Positions 43,523 through 52,863 of a stretch of DNA of 64,000 bases are shown here, piece after piece. Position numbers and translations under genes: made by a program. Position 1 is the first letter of the stretch; each line of letters begins with the position of its first letter. Under the pieces are notes generated by a model. It was not told where the DNA came from, did no database searches, and saw only the letters and a list, made by a program, of their open reading frames with translations. The DNA is from Bacteroides luhongzhouii (GTDB lineage Bacteria > Bacteroidota > Bacteroidia > Bacteroidales > Bacteroidaceae). The stretch spans positions 3,100,001 to 3,164,000 of the forward strand of contig NZ_CP059973.1 of NCBI RefSeq assembly GCF_009193295.2. Reading direction: 5' to 3'.

Positions 43523-44404
43523 TTAGAAATATATGCTGTTCACAGTATCAATTCTTTTGTCTTTATATTGCTTGATGTAGCCTTTTAAAACATCTTCATC
43601 ATCTGAGAATTTACTATGTTTAGATAGTTTGGTAAAGTAGATAAGCCTTGATATGAGCAACGTTTTACTGAGTGATATGGTGCTTCCTTTCTTCTGTCTG
43701 ACATTAAACTGCTTGTTATATGGCTCTAAATTGAAGAAGTCATTGAACATCTTATAGAACAGCCATATCTGAACGGATTCCTTTTCTTCTGCATGGGTGC
43801 TTATGCTGACTTGTTGGCTCTGCATCCAAGGATGTTCCTCTATCTCCTTTAGGTTATTGATGATGGTAGTAGCCAAGTAGCCTATTGCATTGGCATTGTC
43901 AATTACTATCTGATGCTTGCCCTCTACTTTTACAGAGATAGTGATAGGTTTCTTAAAACTCACTCCAAATTGGTTTATCTCCTTATGGTTGTCAGCTATG
44001 GCTTTAGCGAATTTGGTGAGCTGTTTTATTCCAATCCCTGTAGCTTTCATTCCATCCAAGCACGTTCCACAAGTATAGTCAAAGATGAACAGAAGTAGAA
44101 ACCAGAACTTATCTATATCAATTCCTAAACCTTTTAGTGTATTCTGTATGTCCTCATTGGCTATATAATCTTCGTATGTGAAGTTACCATATAGCTTATT
44201 CTGATTGTATCTTCTTATGAATAAGGGTAAGGCGGTTGTGCCATAAATATATTGTTCTCCTGTTTCATGGTCTATATCATAATCTGGTACATAAAGTACT
44301 GCTACTTCCTCCATGTATTCAAGTAACTTTATGTCTTTAGGGAAATAAGTTTCTTCAAGTCTTTCAATTGGTCTCATATCTTTGCTTATATGGTTTGGAA
44401 GCAA
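43523..44404 (-). CDS. Unknown element protein, 293 aa
   Basis: Not recognised. Start may be Met10 (44377, MRPIERLEETYFPKDIKL). It is soluble, Lys/Asn-rich, with FWFLLLFIFDYTCGTCLDG in the middle (a CxxC) and a basic region near the C terminus (KQFNVRQKKGSTISLSK). It lies 21 bp downstream of the serine recombinase gene and upstream of a clean terminator, so it probably shares the recombinase transcript and could be a directionality or accessory factor; no evidence beyond position. Confidence 0.55.
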   Translation of the reverse strand: MLPNHISKDMRPIERLEETYFPKDIKLLEYMEEVAVLYVPDYDIDHETGEQYIYGTTALPLFIRRYNQNKLYGNFTYEDYIANEDIQNTLKGLGIDIDKFWFLLLFIFDYTCGTCLDGMKATGIGIKQLTKFAKAIADNHKEINQFGVSFKKPITISVKVEGKHQIVIDNANAIGYLATTIINNLKEIEEHPWMQSQQVSISTHAEEKESVQIWLFYKMFNDFFNLEPYNKQFNVRQKKGSTISLSKTLLISRLIYFTKLSKHSKFSDDEDVLKGYIKQYKDKRIDTVNSIYF

Positions 44405-44425
44405 AGATAATTAAAAAGGATGAAG

Positions 44426-46240
44426 TTATTCCTTTTTTAATGGTCTGAGCCTACCATCCAAACCTGCTTTATGTAGTTCTTCTAAATATCTTTCTCTATA
44501 ACTAAGGTCAAGATGCAAGGCTCTTTCTTTTGCAAGGTCTGATTTAAGATATTCTTGTAAAGTCATAGTCTTTGTTTTCCTAATCATTTCTATGCTAAAG
44601 TTCTTCATATCACTGGACTTTAAAGTATCATAGTTAGCTGTTATAATTCCTTTTTCATCAATCGTCCAGTTGTCTAATAGGAGAGAAGCCATTGCAATGC
44701 TTCTGACTTTCGTAATAGCTATATAGAATTTAATTCCATTAAGGAACTGTACAATATAATATCCCTGCATGGTAGTGACAGGAATATAATTCACTCTCTC
44801 CAAATATTTATGATATAGTTCTCCTTGTTCTTCGATGCTAAGGTTTTGAAGCTTCTCTTTACCATTATTATCTTTAATCCTTTCGATGTCTGCCATCTTT
44901 TTACTCTGTGACTTTTTATATCTTATAATTTCTTTATCAATAGATTTTATCTTCTCATCTAACTGGTTCTGTTTCTCTTGGATAATGTTTAAAAGGGTAG
45001 GGTTGGTGGTTAGTAGAAACTTATTGGCATTATCTTGGCTTTCATTAGATAAGTTCTCTTTATCAAGATATAGGGCAGACAAACGTTTCTCAATTCCAGC
45101 TATTTCCTCTTGTAGCTCTGTAACTCTATTGTCTGTTTGGTTCCTAAAGAAGTTGATATATTCTGCTGTGTGCATAGATTTGAAAAGACTATATAATATT
45201 TCATTCGTAAGGTCGTAAGAAACTTCATCAATATTATATTTACAGAAGTCTGGATGAGATTTCCTATCAACACAGCTACATCTATATGTTAGTTTTGAAA
45301 TTCCTGCTGCTGGCTTTTTGTCTTTTACAGTCATGGCTCTCCCACATCTACATCTGATGATTCCTTTTAATGGATTATGATTGACTTTTCCAGTTGGAGT
45401 ATTTTTATAGTTGTTTTTAATCAGCTCTTGTGCTTTCATAAAATCCTCTTCACTGATAATAGGTTTTATTCTAACCTCGATAGTATAAGGTTCTTCTCTA
45501 CCTAATCTCTGTGTTCTTCTTCTGATTCCTCTATAAATATCACTATGGATATAGTTGCTTAGAATGGCAACAGTGCTGTAATATCCTCTAAAAGTAATAT
45601 TCCTTTCATTGAAATATCTGGCTACTGCTCCCAGTGTCTTACCAGAGTTTACTAAAGCGAAGAGTCTTTTTATATTCTCTACTTCTTCTGGTACTTCTTC
45701 TAAAATATATTTAGGACGTTTTCCATTGGGGTTAGGAACTGCTTTATATCCATAAGGTATTTTTTGGTCTACAACTGCATAAGGATAAGCTTGGAAGAGA
45801 GCTTGCTTCCCATCTTGGTTCTTCTTTTTAATATCCAATCTTTCTTGTGCTGCTGCCCATGCTTTGATAGTGAGGATAAGTATTTCTGTAATGTCTAAAA
45901 GTTTATTAGCTTCATAAATTTTACTGGGACTATCTAAGAGTATTACAGATAATCCTTTATTAATAATCTGTTGAATGTTGTAAACTGTTTCTGTTACATC
46001 TTCTTGCCTGCTCAAACGTGATAACTCAGAAATTACTATCATGTCTGCATCTTTGTAGGTTTTACTTTGTAATTCGATATAACCTTTTCTGTCTGCAACC
46101 ACACCAGATATTCCAAAGTCCTCAATAATTTCAATTAACTCATAATTGTTGTTCTCACAGAACTCCTTAATCTTTAGCTTTTGTCGAGATAAGTCTTGTT
46201 TTGTAGTAGAAACTCGTGCGTATCCTATAATTTTTATCAT
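44426..46240 (-). CDS. Large serine recombinase (integrase of the element)
   Basis: 604 aa. Catalytic resolvase domain: IGYARVSTTKQDLSRQ with Ser11 as nucleophile, ELSRLSRQED with the conserved Arg pair. A recombinase domain follows (PYGYKAVPNPNGKRPKYIL), then a zinc ribbon (CRCGRAMTV...CSC...C, about residues 300-345) and a coiled-coil region (IEKRLSALYLDKENLS), the large-serine-recombinase layout. The gene starts 75 bp from attR. It should integrate at TAT in the DUF486 target and, with a partner factor, excise. Confidence 0.92.
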   Translation of the reverse strand: MIKIIGYARVSTTKQDLSRQKLKIKEFCENNNYELIEIIEDFGISGVVADRKGYIELQSKTYKDADMIVISELSRLSRQEDVTETVYNIQQIINKGLSVILLDSPSKIYEANKLLDITEILILTIKAWAAAQERLDIKKKNQDGKQALFQAYPYAVVDQKIPYGYKAVPNPNGKRPKYILEEVPEEVENIKRLFALVNSGKTLGAVARYFNERNITFRGYYSTVAILSNYIHSDIYRGIRRRTQRLGREEPYTIEVRIKPIISEEDFMKAQELIKNNYKNTPTGKVNHNPLKGIIRCRCGRAMTVKDKKPAAGISKLTYRCSCVDRKSHPDFCKYNIDEVSYDLTNEILYSLFKSMHTAEYINFFRNQTDNRVTELQEEIAGIEKRLSALYLDKENLSNESQDNANKFLLTTNPTLLNIIQEKQNQLDEKIKSIDKEIIRYKKSQSKKMADIERIKDNNGKEKLQNLSIEEQGELYHKYLERVNYIPVTTMQGYYIVQFLNGIKFYIAITKVRSIAMASLLLDNWTIDEKGIITANYDTLKSSDMKNFSIEMIRKTKTMTLQEYLKSDLAKERALHLDLSYRERYLEELHKAGLDGRLRPLKKE

Positions 46241-46263
46241 AATGTAATATATTGATTATGAAG

Positions 46264-46271
46264 CAAATATA
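46264..46271 (-). promoter_or_regulatory. -7 box of the serine recombinase, next to attR
   Basis: Minus-strand TATATTTG, about 24 bp before the recombinase ATG and about 43 bp from attR. The -33 region still lies within the element, so expression does not depend on the insertion site. Confidence 0.55.
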
Positions 46272-46313
46272 GGTATAAAATTTCACTTGGGCAAGTCTAT
46301 TTAGTTAAGTGAA

Positions 46314-46316
46314 TAT
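46314..46316. other. attR crossover of the integrative element
   Basis: Element sequence TTTAGTTAAGTGAA ends and host sequence TATTCCTGTCAG begins. It matches the TAT of attL at 34992-34994. Joining the outer halves gives an uninterrupted 123-codon DUF486 gene. Confidence 0.75.
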
Positions 46317-46526
46317 TCCTGTCAGATACCAGCCAATCGTATCGGCTTTATAGGTAATGGAGGACCGTTTTCACTGATGCAGTTGAAAGTCATCCAAGAG
46401 GTGATAACACTTATTATTTTTACAGTGTTCACTACTATCTTCTTTAAAGGCGAAGCGTTACATTGGAATCATTTGGCTGCGTTCGTTTGTTTGATTGCGG
46501 CGGTGTATTTTGTGTTTATGAAATAA
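46314..46526 (+). pseudogene. 3' fragment of host DUF486 gene
   Basis: Codons 54-123 plus stop: after TAT, SCQIPANRIGFIGNGGPFSL and ending AAVYFVFMK, stop at 46524-46526. In frame with the 5' fragment at 34833-34994 once the element is removed. No start codon and no promoter remain in front, so it is silent. Its last 69 bp overlap the 3' end of the leftward RND gene. Confidence 0.92.
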
Positions 46527-49500
46527 CGGCATTAATATTGGCATAAAGAATACCAATGCGATGATTGAAAATAGTAAACCTCCTATTGTGCCAATCGCGA
46601 AAGAGAACCAAAACGCTTCTGCCTGCGGACCATCGATCAAGAACGGAACCAAGCCCAATACAGTAGATAATACAGTCAATAAGACTGCAACAATCTTATG
46701 ATTATAGGCTTTAACATAGAGCTTGACAGGAGGGAGCGGTTTGGCTCGATAGCGACAGTTGCTACGAATGCCATTGTATTCGTTTATGATATAAATAGCT
46801 GCATTCACCACCAGTCCGCTTAATAAAACCAGCGATGCAAAACCACCTGTTCCAAAGTTAGTGCCAGAGAAATAGAACGTCAAAAAGGTCCCGATAAAGG
46901 ATATCGGAATCAGTGATATAATCACAAGTGGCTGTCGCAATGATTCAAACAAAATGGAACAAGTGAAGAAGATAATGACAACGATTAGTAGGATCAACCA
47001 ATATTGAGTTCCTTTATCGTCATACCATCCATAACTTGTGTTGACTACACGAAAACCGACCGGCAGAGCAGCATTCACCTCTTCGGTTGTCTTTTTAATA
47101 AACTGATCGGATAGCTCATACGTTCCCATATAATCAAATGCTACATCGAGCGAGTACTCTTGATTTTTTTTGGTGATTTGGTTGCTGACAGACCGTCGCC
47201 CAATCTCTCCGATGTGAGCATAACAGATGGGGTTGTCACCTACATTTATATAGCTGTTCATCAGATGCCACACATCGAACTTATCACGTAGTGAAGAGTG
47301 ACAATCAATGTCTATGTATTGATCTTTATTGCGGTAAGTGCCTACCGATCCTTCGTTCAACAGTGCAGAAAGTGCTGAATATCCTTGATTGAGATTCAAA
47401 TCGTAGAGTGCGATTTTTTTCATATCATACTTGATATACATTTCATCCGTCGCATTATCTTGATTGACATAATCGCCGGAGCCTCCTAACTCTATATCGA
47501 TGTTGGTGACTCTCTTGTTGTTTTTAATCTTTTCGATTACCATCTCTGCATATTTGTAAAGATAGTCATAGTTATAACCACTCAACCCTATACGGCACGA
47601 TTTACTTTTTCCCAGTGTGAGCGAGTTGGAGAAACCTTTTTCACTCACTCCTGTTGTGCTCCAGTCTACGCCGCCTATTGACAACGCTTCCCTAATCACT
47701 TGTGACTCTAAATGTTGAGGAAATGCTCCATATTTATATTCATCGGTAAATTCCACTTCAATAGAACCACTTTCTCCATTGACTTGTGTCACAAATTTCT
47801 TGATCTCCTTGTATTTTGCCAGGAAGTGATCCATTTGCCACATCTTTTGATTCAACAGTTCCGCGTCGCCCTTTTCTGTTAATTTGGCCGATATTCGAAG
47901 TTTTACATCATAGTCACTCTGTGCAAATGTACGAGATGATTGGGTGGATGAGAAGAGATGCAGCGTCCCACCTGTCACCTTTTCAAGAGGCTGGCGCAAT
48001 TTGTTTTGATAAAACTCACTGCCAATGGTCTTATTATAGACTACTTCATACCATTTGAGTTCAGGCTTTTCTTTATTGCCATAAAAATAGTGAGACCGAC
48101 CTAATTCTCTCGGCAACTGGTTTAACGGAATACCAAACAACAGCACCAAAATTGTGATATAGATCCATTTGTGTTTTTGGGTAAAGGTGATATAATAGTT
48201 ATAGAATTTATTCCATTTTATGATCCTGCGACAACGGCGATAGTCCCTTTTCTCCTGACGACGGTTTAATCCATTGCGATCAATAATTGCTGGCACAAAA
48301 AACAGAGCCACAAACAGAGCCACAACAAGATTGATGATGATGATAGTAGCAAAATCATTCAGTGTTCCTCTTACATAATCAGGCATAAAAAAGATAATCA
48401 CTAATGACCCGATTGTAGTGAGCAGTGCTGCCAAAATTGCGATGAAGACGCTTCGGTTACGGTAATAACTGTAGTGATCCACCATCACAATGGTGGTATC
48501 GATCATAATTCCGAACGATACGGCAACACCAGTCAACGAGATTAAATTCAACTCTATATCAAACAGATAAAAGAAGATAACCGATATCAGCACGTTTGCA
48601 AAGAGTGCCACGGCTATAATGGATAGATAACGACCGCTTCGACTTGATATCCAGATAAAAAGGAAAAGAATCAGTAACGAAAGGAATGTTCGTTTTATTA
48701 ATTTATTCAGCTCCTTAAGCACATCCTTGGCAGCATCATAGGTTAGAGAGATATAAAACCCATCTGAAAGATTGGCTTGCACCTCCTCCATCTTTTTACG
48801 TAATTCGGAAGAGGCTTTGATGATATTCACATCAGCATCGGCTGATATACTTAGGTTGATCGTATTCAGACCGTTGATGCGGTAAAAATTGCTTTCGCGT
48901 CGTTTTTTATAGTTTAGTTTAGCGATATTATCCAAATAGATGATTTTTCCCTCTATGGTGGTAAGCGGCGTTTTCCCGATATCAGAACCAAGCGGCTCAG
49001 TTTCTAAAAGTAGCGTGATACGCTCTTTGTTACCATTACGGTCGATCTTGTCAATATCCCCGACAATAGATCGTTGCCCTAAGAAGTTTTGAAGCCCTGA
49101 TGTGATTATATTGGATTCCAGGCCGTAACGTTGCAACTCTGTCGGATCATATTCTATATCCAGATAGGTTGGAGGTGCTCCCGAAACGGTGACCTCCCGC
49201 ACATAATCAATTTGCGTCAGATAGGGTTTGATATTTCGCTCTACATAATTCTGAATATTGGTCGGCTCCATATCCGCATTGATGATATAGGATAAAACTT
49301 GCCGGGAATTTTGTTTCATGCCGCTTCCGACATCTCCTCCTGACAGGGAAGGGTAACCGGCTCCTTCAGGCAGCTTGCCGGCTACCTGTTTCAGTAGGGA
49401 GGATATTTCAAAACGGACGGCTGATACGCTGGCGTTCTCTTTCAGTTCAATCGCGACGTTTCCACTTCCGTAGGACGATGTAGAAGAGGTTTTCTCGACT

Positions 49501-49745
49501 CCAACCACTGATGAGACCATTCCTTCTATTTTAGAGGTAATTTCCTGTTCAATTACCCGTGGTGATGCTCCCGGCCAGTTGAACGAGACGTTCAACTGCT
49601 TTCCCTGTTTCGGCGTAGGATTATAAGCGACTCGCAGTAGCGGTACCAGCGCTATTCCAATCACCATCAATACCGCCATAATCAGTATGAGGGAGAAGCT
49701 GGGGATCCGCTCTAAAAAGCCTTTTTTTGTTATATCTTTACTCAT
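46458..49745 (-). CDS. RND efflux transporter, second subunit
   Basis: 1095 aa. Twelve-helix RND layout with two large periplasmic loops: N-terminal IPSFSLILIMAVLMVIGIAL, TM4 GVAVSFGIMIDTTIVMVDH with the proton-relay Asp, and a second set near LVLLSGLVVNAAIYIINEYN, where the usual Asp of TM10 is replaced. A degenerate second half suggests a partner in a mixed trimer. It is translated 11 bp after the other RND gene. The 3' end overlaps the DUF486 gene tail by 69 bp. Export substrate unknown; hydrophobic drugs or metals are typical. Confidence 0.88.
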   Translation of the reverse strand: MSKDITKKGFLERIPSFSLILIMAVLMVIGIALVPLLRVAYNPTPKQGKQLNVSFNWPGASPRVIEQEITSKIEGMVSSVVGVEKTSSTSSYGSGNVAIELKENASVSAVRFEISSLLKQVAGKLPEGAGYPSLSGGDVGSGMKQNSRQVLSYIINADMEPTNIQNYVERNIKPYLTQIDYVREVTVSGAPPTYLDIEYDPTELQRYGLESNIITSGLQNFLGQRSIVGDIDKIDRNGNKERITLLLETEPLGSDIGKTPLTTIEGKIIYLDNIAKLNYKKRRESNFYRINGLNTINLSISADADVNIIKASSELRKKMEEVQANLSDGFYISLTYDAAKDVLKELNKLIKRTFLSLLILFLFIWISSRSGRYLSIIAVALFANVLISVIFFYLFDIELNLISLTGVAVSFGIMIDTTIVMVDHYSYYRNRSVFIAILAALLTTIGSLVIIFFMPDYVRGTLNDFATIIIINLVVALFVALFFVPAIIDRNGLNRRQEKRDYRRCRRIIKWNKFYNYYITFTQKHKWIYITILVLLFGIPLNQLPRELGRSHYFYGNKEKPELKWYEVVYNKTIGSEFYQNKLRQPLEKVTGGTLHLFSSTQSSRTFAQSDYDVKLRISAKLTEKGDAELLNQKMWQMDHFLAKYKEIKKFVTQVNGESGSIEVEFTDEYKYGAFPQHLESQVIREALSIGGVDWSTTGVSEKGFSNSLTLGKSKSCRIGLSGYNYDYLYKYAEMVIEKIKNNKRVTNIDIELGGSGDYVNQDNATDEMYIKYDMKKIALYDLNLNQGYSALSALLNEGSVGTYRNKDQYIDIDCHSSLRDKFDVWHLMNSYINVGDNPICYAHIGEIGRRSVSNQITKKNQEYSLDVAFDYMGTYELSDQFIKKTTEEVNAALPVGFRVVNTSYGWYDDKGTQYWLILLIVVIIFFTCSILFESLRQPLVIISLIPISFIGTFLTFYFSGTNFGTGGFASLVLLSGLVVNAAIYIINEYNGIRSNCRYRAKPLPPVKLYVKAYNHKIVAVLLTVLSTVLGLVPFLIDGPQAEAFWFSFAIGTIGGLLFSIIALVFFMPILMPLFHKHKIHRRNQTNERSQMIPM

Positions 49746-49756
49746 AAGCAGCAGGA

Positions 49757-52700
49757 TTAGCGTTTACGGTAAATAACATAATAAATCAACGGTATAAAAA
49801 ACAGGCTGATAAGTGTTCCGGCCGTCATGCCAATAATAATAGAGAATGACAATGGATATTGCAGATCCGAACCCATGTCTACCCGGTTCAAGAACGGCGC
49901 AATAGCCAATATGGTCGTTAGGGAAGTCATAATGATCGGCTTCAAGCGACTGTGACCACCCACTAAAATTGCCCGCAGCAGTGACATACCTTGTTTTCGC
50001 AGGCGATTAATCGTATCTACTTTCAGGATCGAGTCGTTGATGATAATACCACTCATTACCACTAAGCCAATCATTGACATGATATTAAGACTTTCACCAA
50101 ATAGCCACAAACCAAACAACACGAAGAAGATATCAACCACAATCTCTGAAAGGATGATTAACGGTTGAACAATACTTTCAAATTGTGCTGCCAGAATAAA
50201 ATAGAGTAACAAAATAGCTACCAATAGAATGATAATCAACTCCTTGATGGTCTCACGACTTGAAAAATACTCTCCGGTAAAGGTCACAAAGAAGTTACTA
50301 TCCTCTTTTACAACCTGCTCGATGGTTTCCATTACTTGCTTCACATCGCTGTCCGGCACATCAAGAGCGATAGGGTAGTAGTCGCCATCACTGCCGGAGT
50401 AGAGCTTCTTAAAATCTTCCCCTTTAGTCTCACGTATTACCATCGAGAGCGGTATCTCCACGCTGTTTTTATTACGCACTTTGCCCGATAAAATGTCAGA
50501 AGCTTCGGCACGTGATTCCCCCGTTGTGACAGGCATCGAATAACCGCCTTGATTGATGCGAAACAGCACATTCTGACTAATGATATTTTTCATCTTTCCG
50601 TAGATATCATCATACGTAATATCATATACCGCCATTGCCTCCACATCGGCTATATAACGGATATTTTGCTCCATCACAGCCGGAGGCACAACTATATCTG
50701 GCAGTGCTTTTCGAATCTTCCCTGTCAGCTCTGTTATCTGTTCCACTGTTGGAGCTTGTCCCCCTTTGCTATGTAGTTGCACCACCAACGGACTTCCCTG
50801 TTCGGCAAATATCAGATTAAATATATTGCCCGAAACCTGAAATGTAACCAATGCTTTCGGATGATTTTCATTCACATAATCTGTCAGTCTTTTCTCTATC
50901 TTCGCCAGCGTCTCCGCGTCTTTCGCTTTGATATAAACAATACTTTCGGAGGGTGTAATCTCTTTGGTATGAGACATTAAAAACTGCTGCACGCCAATCA
51001 TTGAGGTGGTTTGCTCAACCAAACTATCAACTTGCGACAACAAACGATGCACCCGCAAATCATTCTCTTCGAGTGATATACCGCTATTCCAGTCGATTGT
51101 CATAATAGTATCATCATGCGAGATATGTGGCAGACGGCTCTTTTCAACTATCTGATAGATGAGATAGGTCATCGGAATAAGTGCTACAAAGCAGACGATC
51201 ATCATTTTGCCGTGCCGAAGTGCCCATTTAAGCGTCTTTTCATACGGACGGTAGTAGTTGAAAGTAAAAAAACGGGCAATAAAACGATTTTCGGTATGTG
51301 CCGGCAGCTTTTTGTACAACAAGTAGAAATAGACTGGAAGTACCAGTACGGCTACGAGTAATGAGGCAAACAGGGCTATCGTCACCGCCATTGCCTGATC
51401 GTAGAAGAGCGCGCCGGCCGTACCGCTTAGGAAGATCAATGGTACGAAAACCGAACAAGTGGTCAGCACACTGCTAAGCATCGGCGTAAAGACCTCACTG
51501 ACTGCTTCAGCGATGGCGTCATTGAGTTGCATCCCCGATTGCCATTTTTGCGATATATTATCAATAACAATAATCGAATTATCAACAATCATACCTGTTC
51601 CGAGAATCAAACCGGATAACGAAATGATGTTAAGCGATATCCCCAACAGATGGAATGACAACAAAGTGACGATTAATGACAGAGGGATGGTGACAACGAT
51701 CAACATCGGTGAACGGAAATCCTTCATAAACAGGAAAATGATCAGTGCCGCTAAAATAGCGCCTACCAACAGATTACTATCCAAATTTTCGATTGAATAG
51801 GCCAGCAACTTAGTTTGGTCACGGGTCAGTTCAAACCGGATGTTCGGATGTTCTGCCTCCAGATCGGCTATTAGTGTGGCGATACCCTGTTGCAGATCTT
51901 CCATCTTGGCATCGTTCTGTTTAATAATTGCCATTGAAACGGCTGGTTCGCCTTTGCTACGTACTAATCCATTTCGCTTGGCCGGACGCTGCACAATCTC
52001 ACATAGCTCTTTGAACTGATAGATACGTCCATCGTGTTTGATGTATATATTTTCGATGTCTTCTTTTGAAATGATATGCGCATCAAAATGAATGCTGTAG
52101 CGATATTGACCATCTTTGATGCTCAATGCACCCAAAGATATGTTGTTGTTATTGATTGCCTGCTCCAACAGACTAATATCCGCCCCCATAGAGGTTAGCT
52201 TAGTATAATTGGGAATACAAAGCAGTTCCGGTGTCACTACCCCGCTAATATCGACCATCGCCGTTTGTGGTAACTGTTCAATACGTTTAGAGATTACGTC
52301 ACGAGCAAACTGTCCCAGCTCGCTAAAATCAATACCCGCTTCACGAGGCTCCCCCTCTTTGGGCGGAATACCATTTTTAAGTGACAGGTTGAGATAGAAA
52401 GCCGGAATATCAGTCACACTGGCTTTGATTACCTTGGGACGCTCCACATCTTTTGGAAGTGAGGTGATTGCCCGGTCCATTTTTTCATTGACATCAATAA
52501 AGACGATGTCTATATTGCAGTCGGGCTCAAAGTTCATATAGATCGCTCCGACATCGGCACGAGCTTCTGCGGTTATATTTTTCAATCCGGCCACCTGCGA
52601 CAACTGGTTCTTGAGTGGTTTTAACAGAGTGTTGTCTACCTCTCGCACCGACAGACCGGGAGCTGATACCTGTACAGTGATCTGCGGTATATTAATAGCT

Positions 52701-52807
52701 GGCATAAGCGATACCGGCAGATAACCCACCGCCACCATACCCAGCACCACGATAGCAATTACGCTCATTGTCACTGCTATGGGGCGTGTTATCAGTCTTT
52801 TTATCAT
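49757..52807 (-). CDS. RND efflux transporter, first subunit
   Basis: 1016 aa. Opens MIKRLITRPIAVTMSVIAIV, the RND TM1. TM4 GLILGTGMIVDNSIIVIDNI carries the proton-relay Asp residues, and TM10-11 region GLVVMSGIIINDSILKVDT carries another. Periplasmic porter and docking domains are full length. It follows the HlyD-like gene by 56 bp and precedes the other RND by 11 bp, an arrangement like MdtBC in which two different RND proteins share one outer-membrane channel. Confidence 0.9.
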   Translation of the reverse strand: MIKRLITRPIAVTMSVIAIVVLGMVAVGYLPVSLMPAINIPQITVQVSAPGLSVREVDNTLLKPLKNQLSQVAGLKNITAEARADVGAIYMNFEPDCNIDIVFIDVNEKMDRAITSLPKDVERPKVIKASVTDIPAFYLNLSLKNGIPPKEGEPREAGIDFSELGQFARDVISKRIEQLPQTAMVDISGVVTPELLCIPNYTKLTSMGADISLLEQAINNNNISLGALSIKDGQYRYSIHFDAHIISKEDIENIYIKHDGRIYQFKELCEIVQRPAKRNGLVRSKGEPAVSMAIIKQNDAKMEDLQQGIATLIADLEAEHPNIRFELTRDQTKLLAYSIENLDSNLLVGAILAALIIFLFMKDFRSPMLIVVTIPLSLIVTLLSFHLLGISLNIISLSGLILGTGMIVDNSIIVIDNISQKWQSGMQLNDAIAEAVSEVFTPMLSSVLTTCSVFVPLIFLSGTAGALFYDQAMAVTIALFASLLVAVLVLPVYFYLLYKKLPAHTENRFIARFFTFNYYRPYEKTLKWALRHGKMMIVCFVALIPMTYLIYQIVEKSRLPHISHDDTIMTIDWNSGISLEENDLRVHRLLSQVDSLVEQTTSMIGVQQFLMSHTKEITPSESIVYIKAKDAETLAKIEKRLTDYVNENHPKALVTFQVSGNIFNLIFAEQGSPLVVQLHSKGGQAPTVEQITELTGKIRKALPDIVVPPAVMEQNIRYIADVEAMAVYDITYDDIYGKMKNIISQNVLFRINQGGYSMPVTTGESRAEASDILSGKVRNKNSVEIPLSMVIRETKGEDFKKLYSGSDGDYYPIALDVPDSDVKQVMETIEQVVKEDSNFFVTFTGEYFSSRETIKELIIILLVAILLLYFILAAQFESIVQPLIILSEIVVDIFFVLFGLWLFGESLNIMSMIGLVVMSGIIINDSILKVDTINRLRKQGMSLLRAILVGGHSRLKPIIMTSLTTILAIAPFLNRVDMGSDLQYPLSFSIIIGMTAGTLISLFFIPLIYYVIYRKR

Positions 52808-52863
52808 ACTTTTAGGGATTAAGGGTTCGCCAATTGTGTGTTGTAAGCTATAAGTTGTGTCTT

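Larger units (their letters stand above)
34993..46315. mobile_element. Integrative element of about 11.3 kb (serine-recombinase type) in DUF486
   Basis: Ends are fixed by rejoining the two DUF486 halves. Large serine recombinase at the right end beside attR; nearly all genes read leftward. Contents from right to left: recombinase, unknown 293 aa, DGQHR protein, small ORFs, Rep-like protein, DUF3871, RadC, tyrosine recombinase, decayed ORF, folded locus, 34-aa membrane peptide, J-domain protein, two unknown proteins, lipocalin-like lipoprotein, and a full replacement copy of the target gene. No relaxase or type IV secretion genes are seen, so it is probably mobilised by other means. Confidence 0.88.

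Noticed and set aside
34993..46315. Conjugative transposon
   Set aside because: No relaxase, coupling protein or tra genes are found in the 11.3 kb; at most mobilisable.
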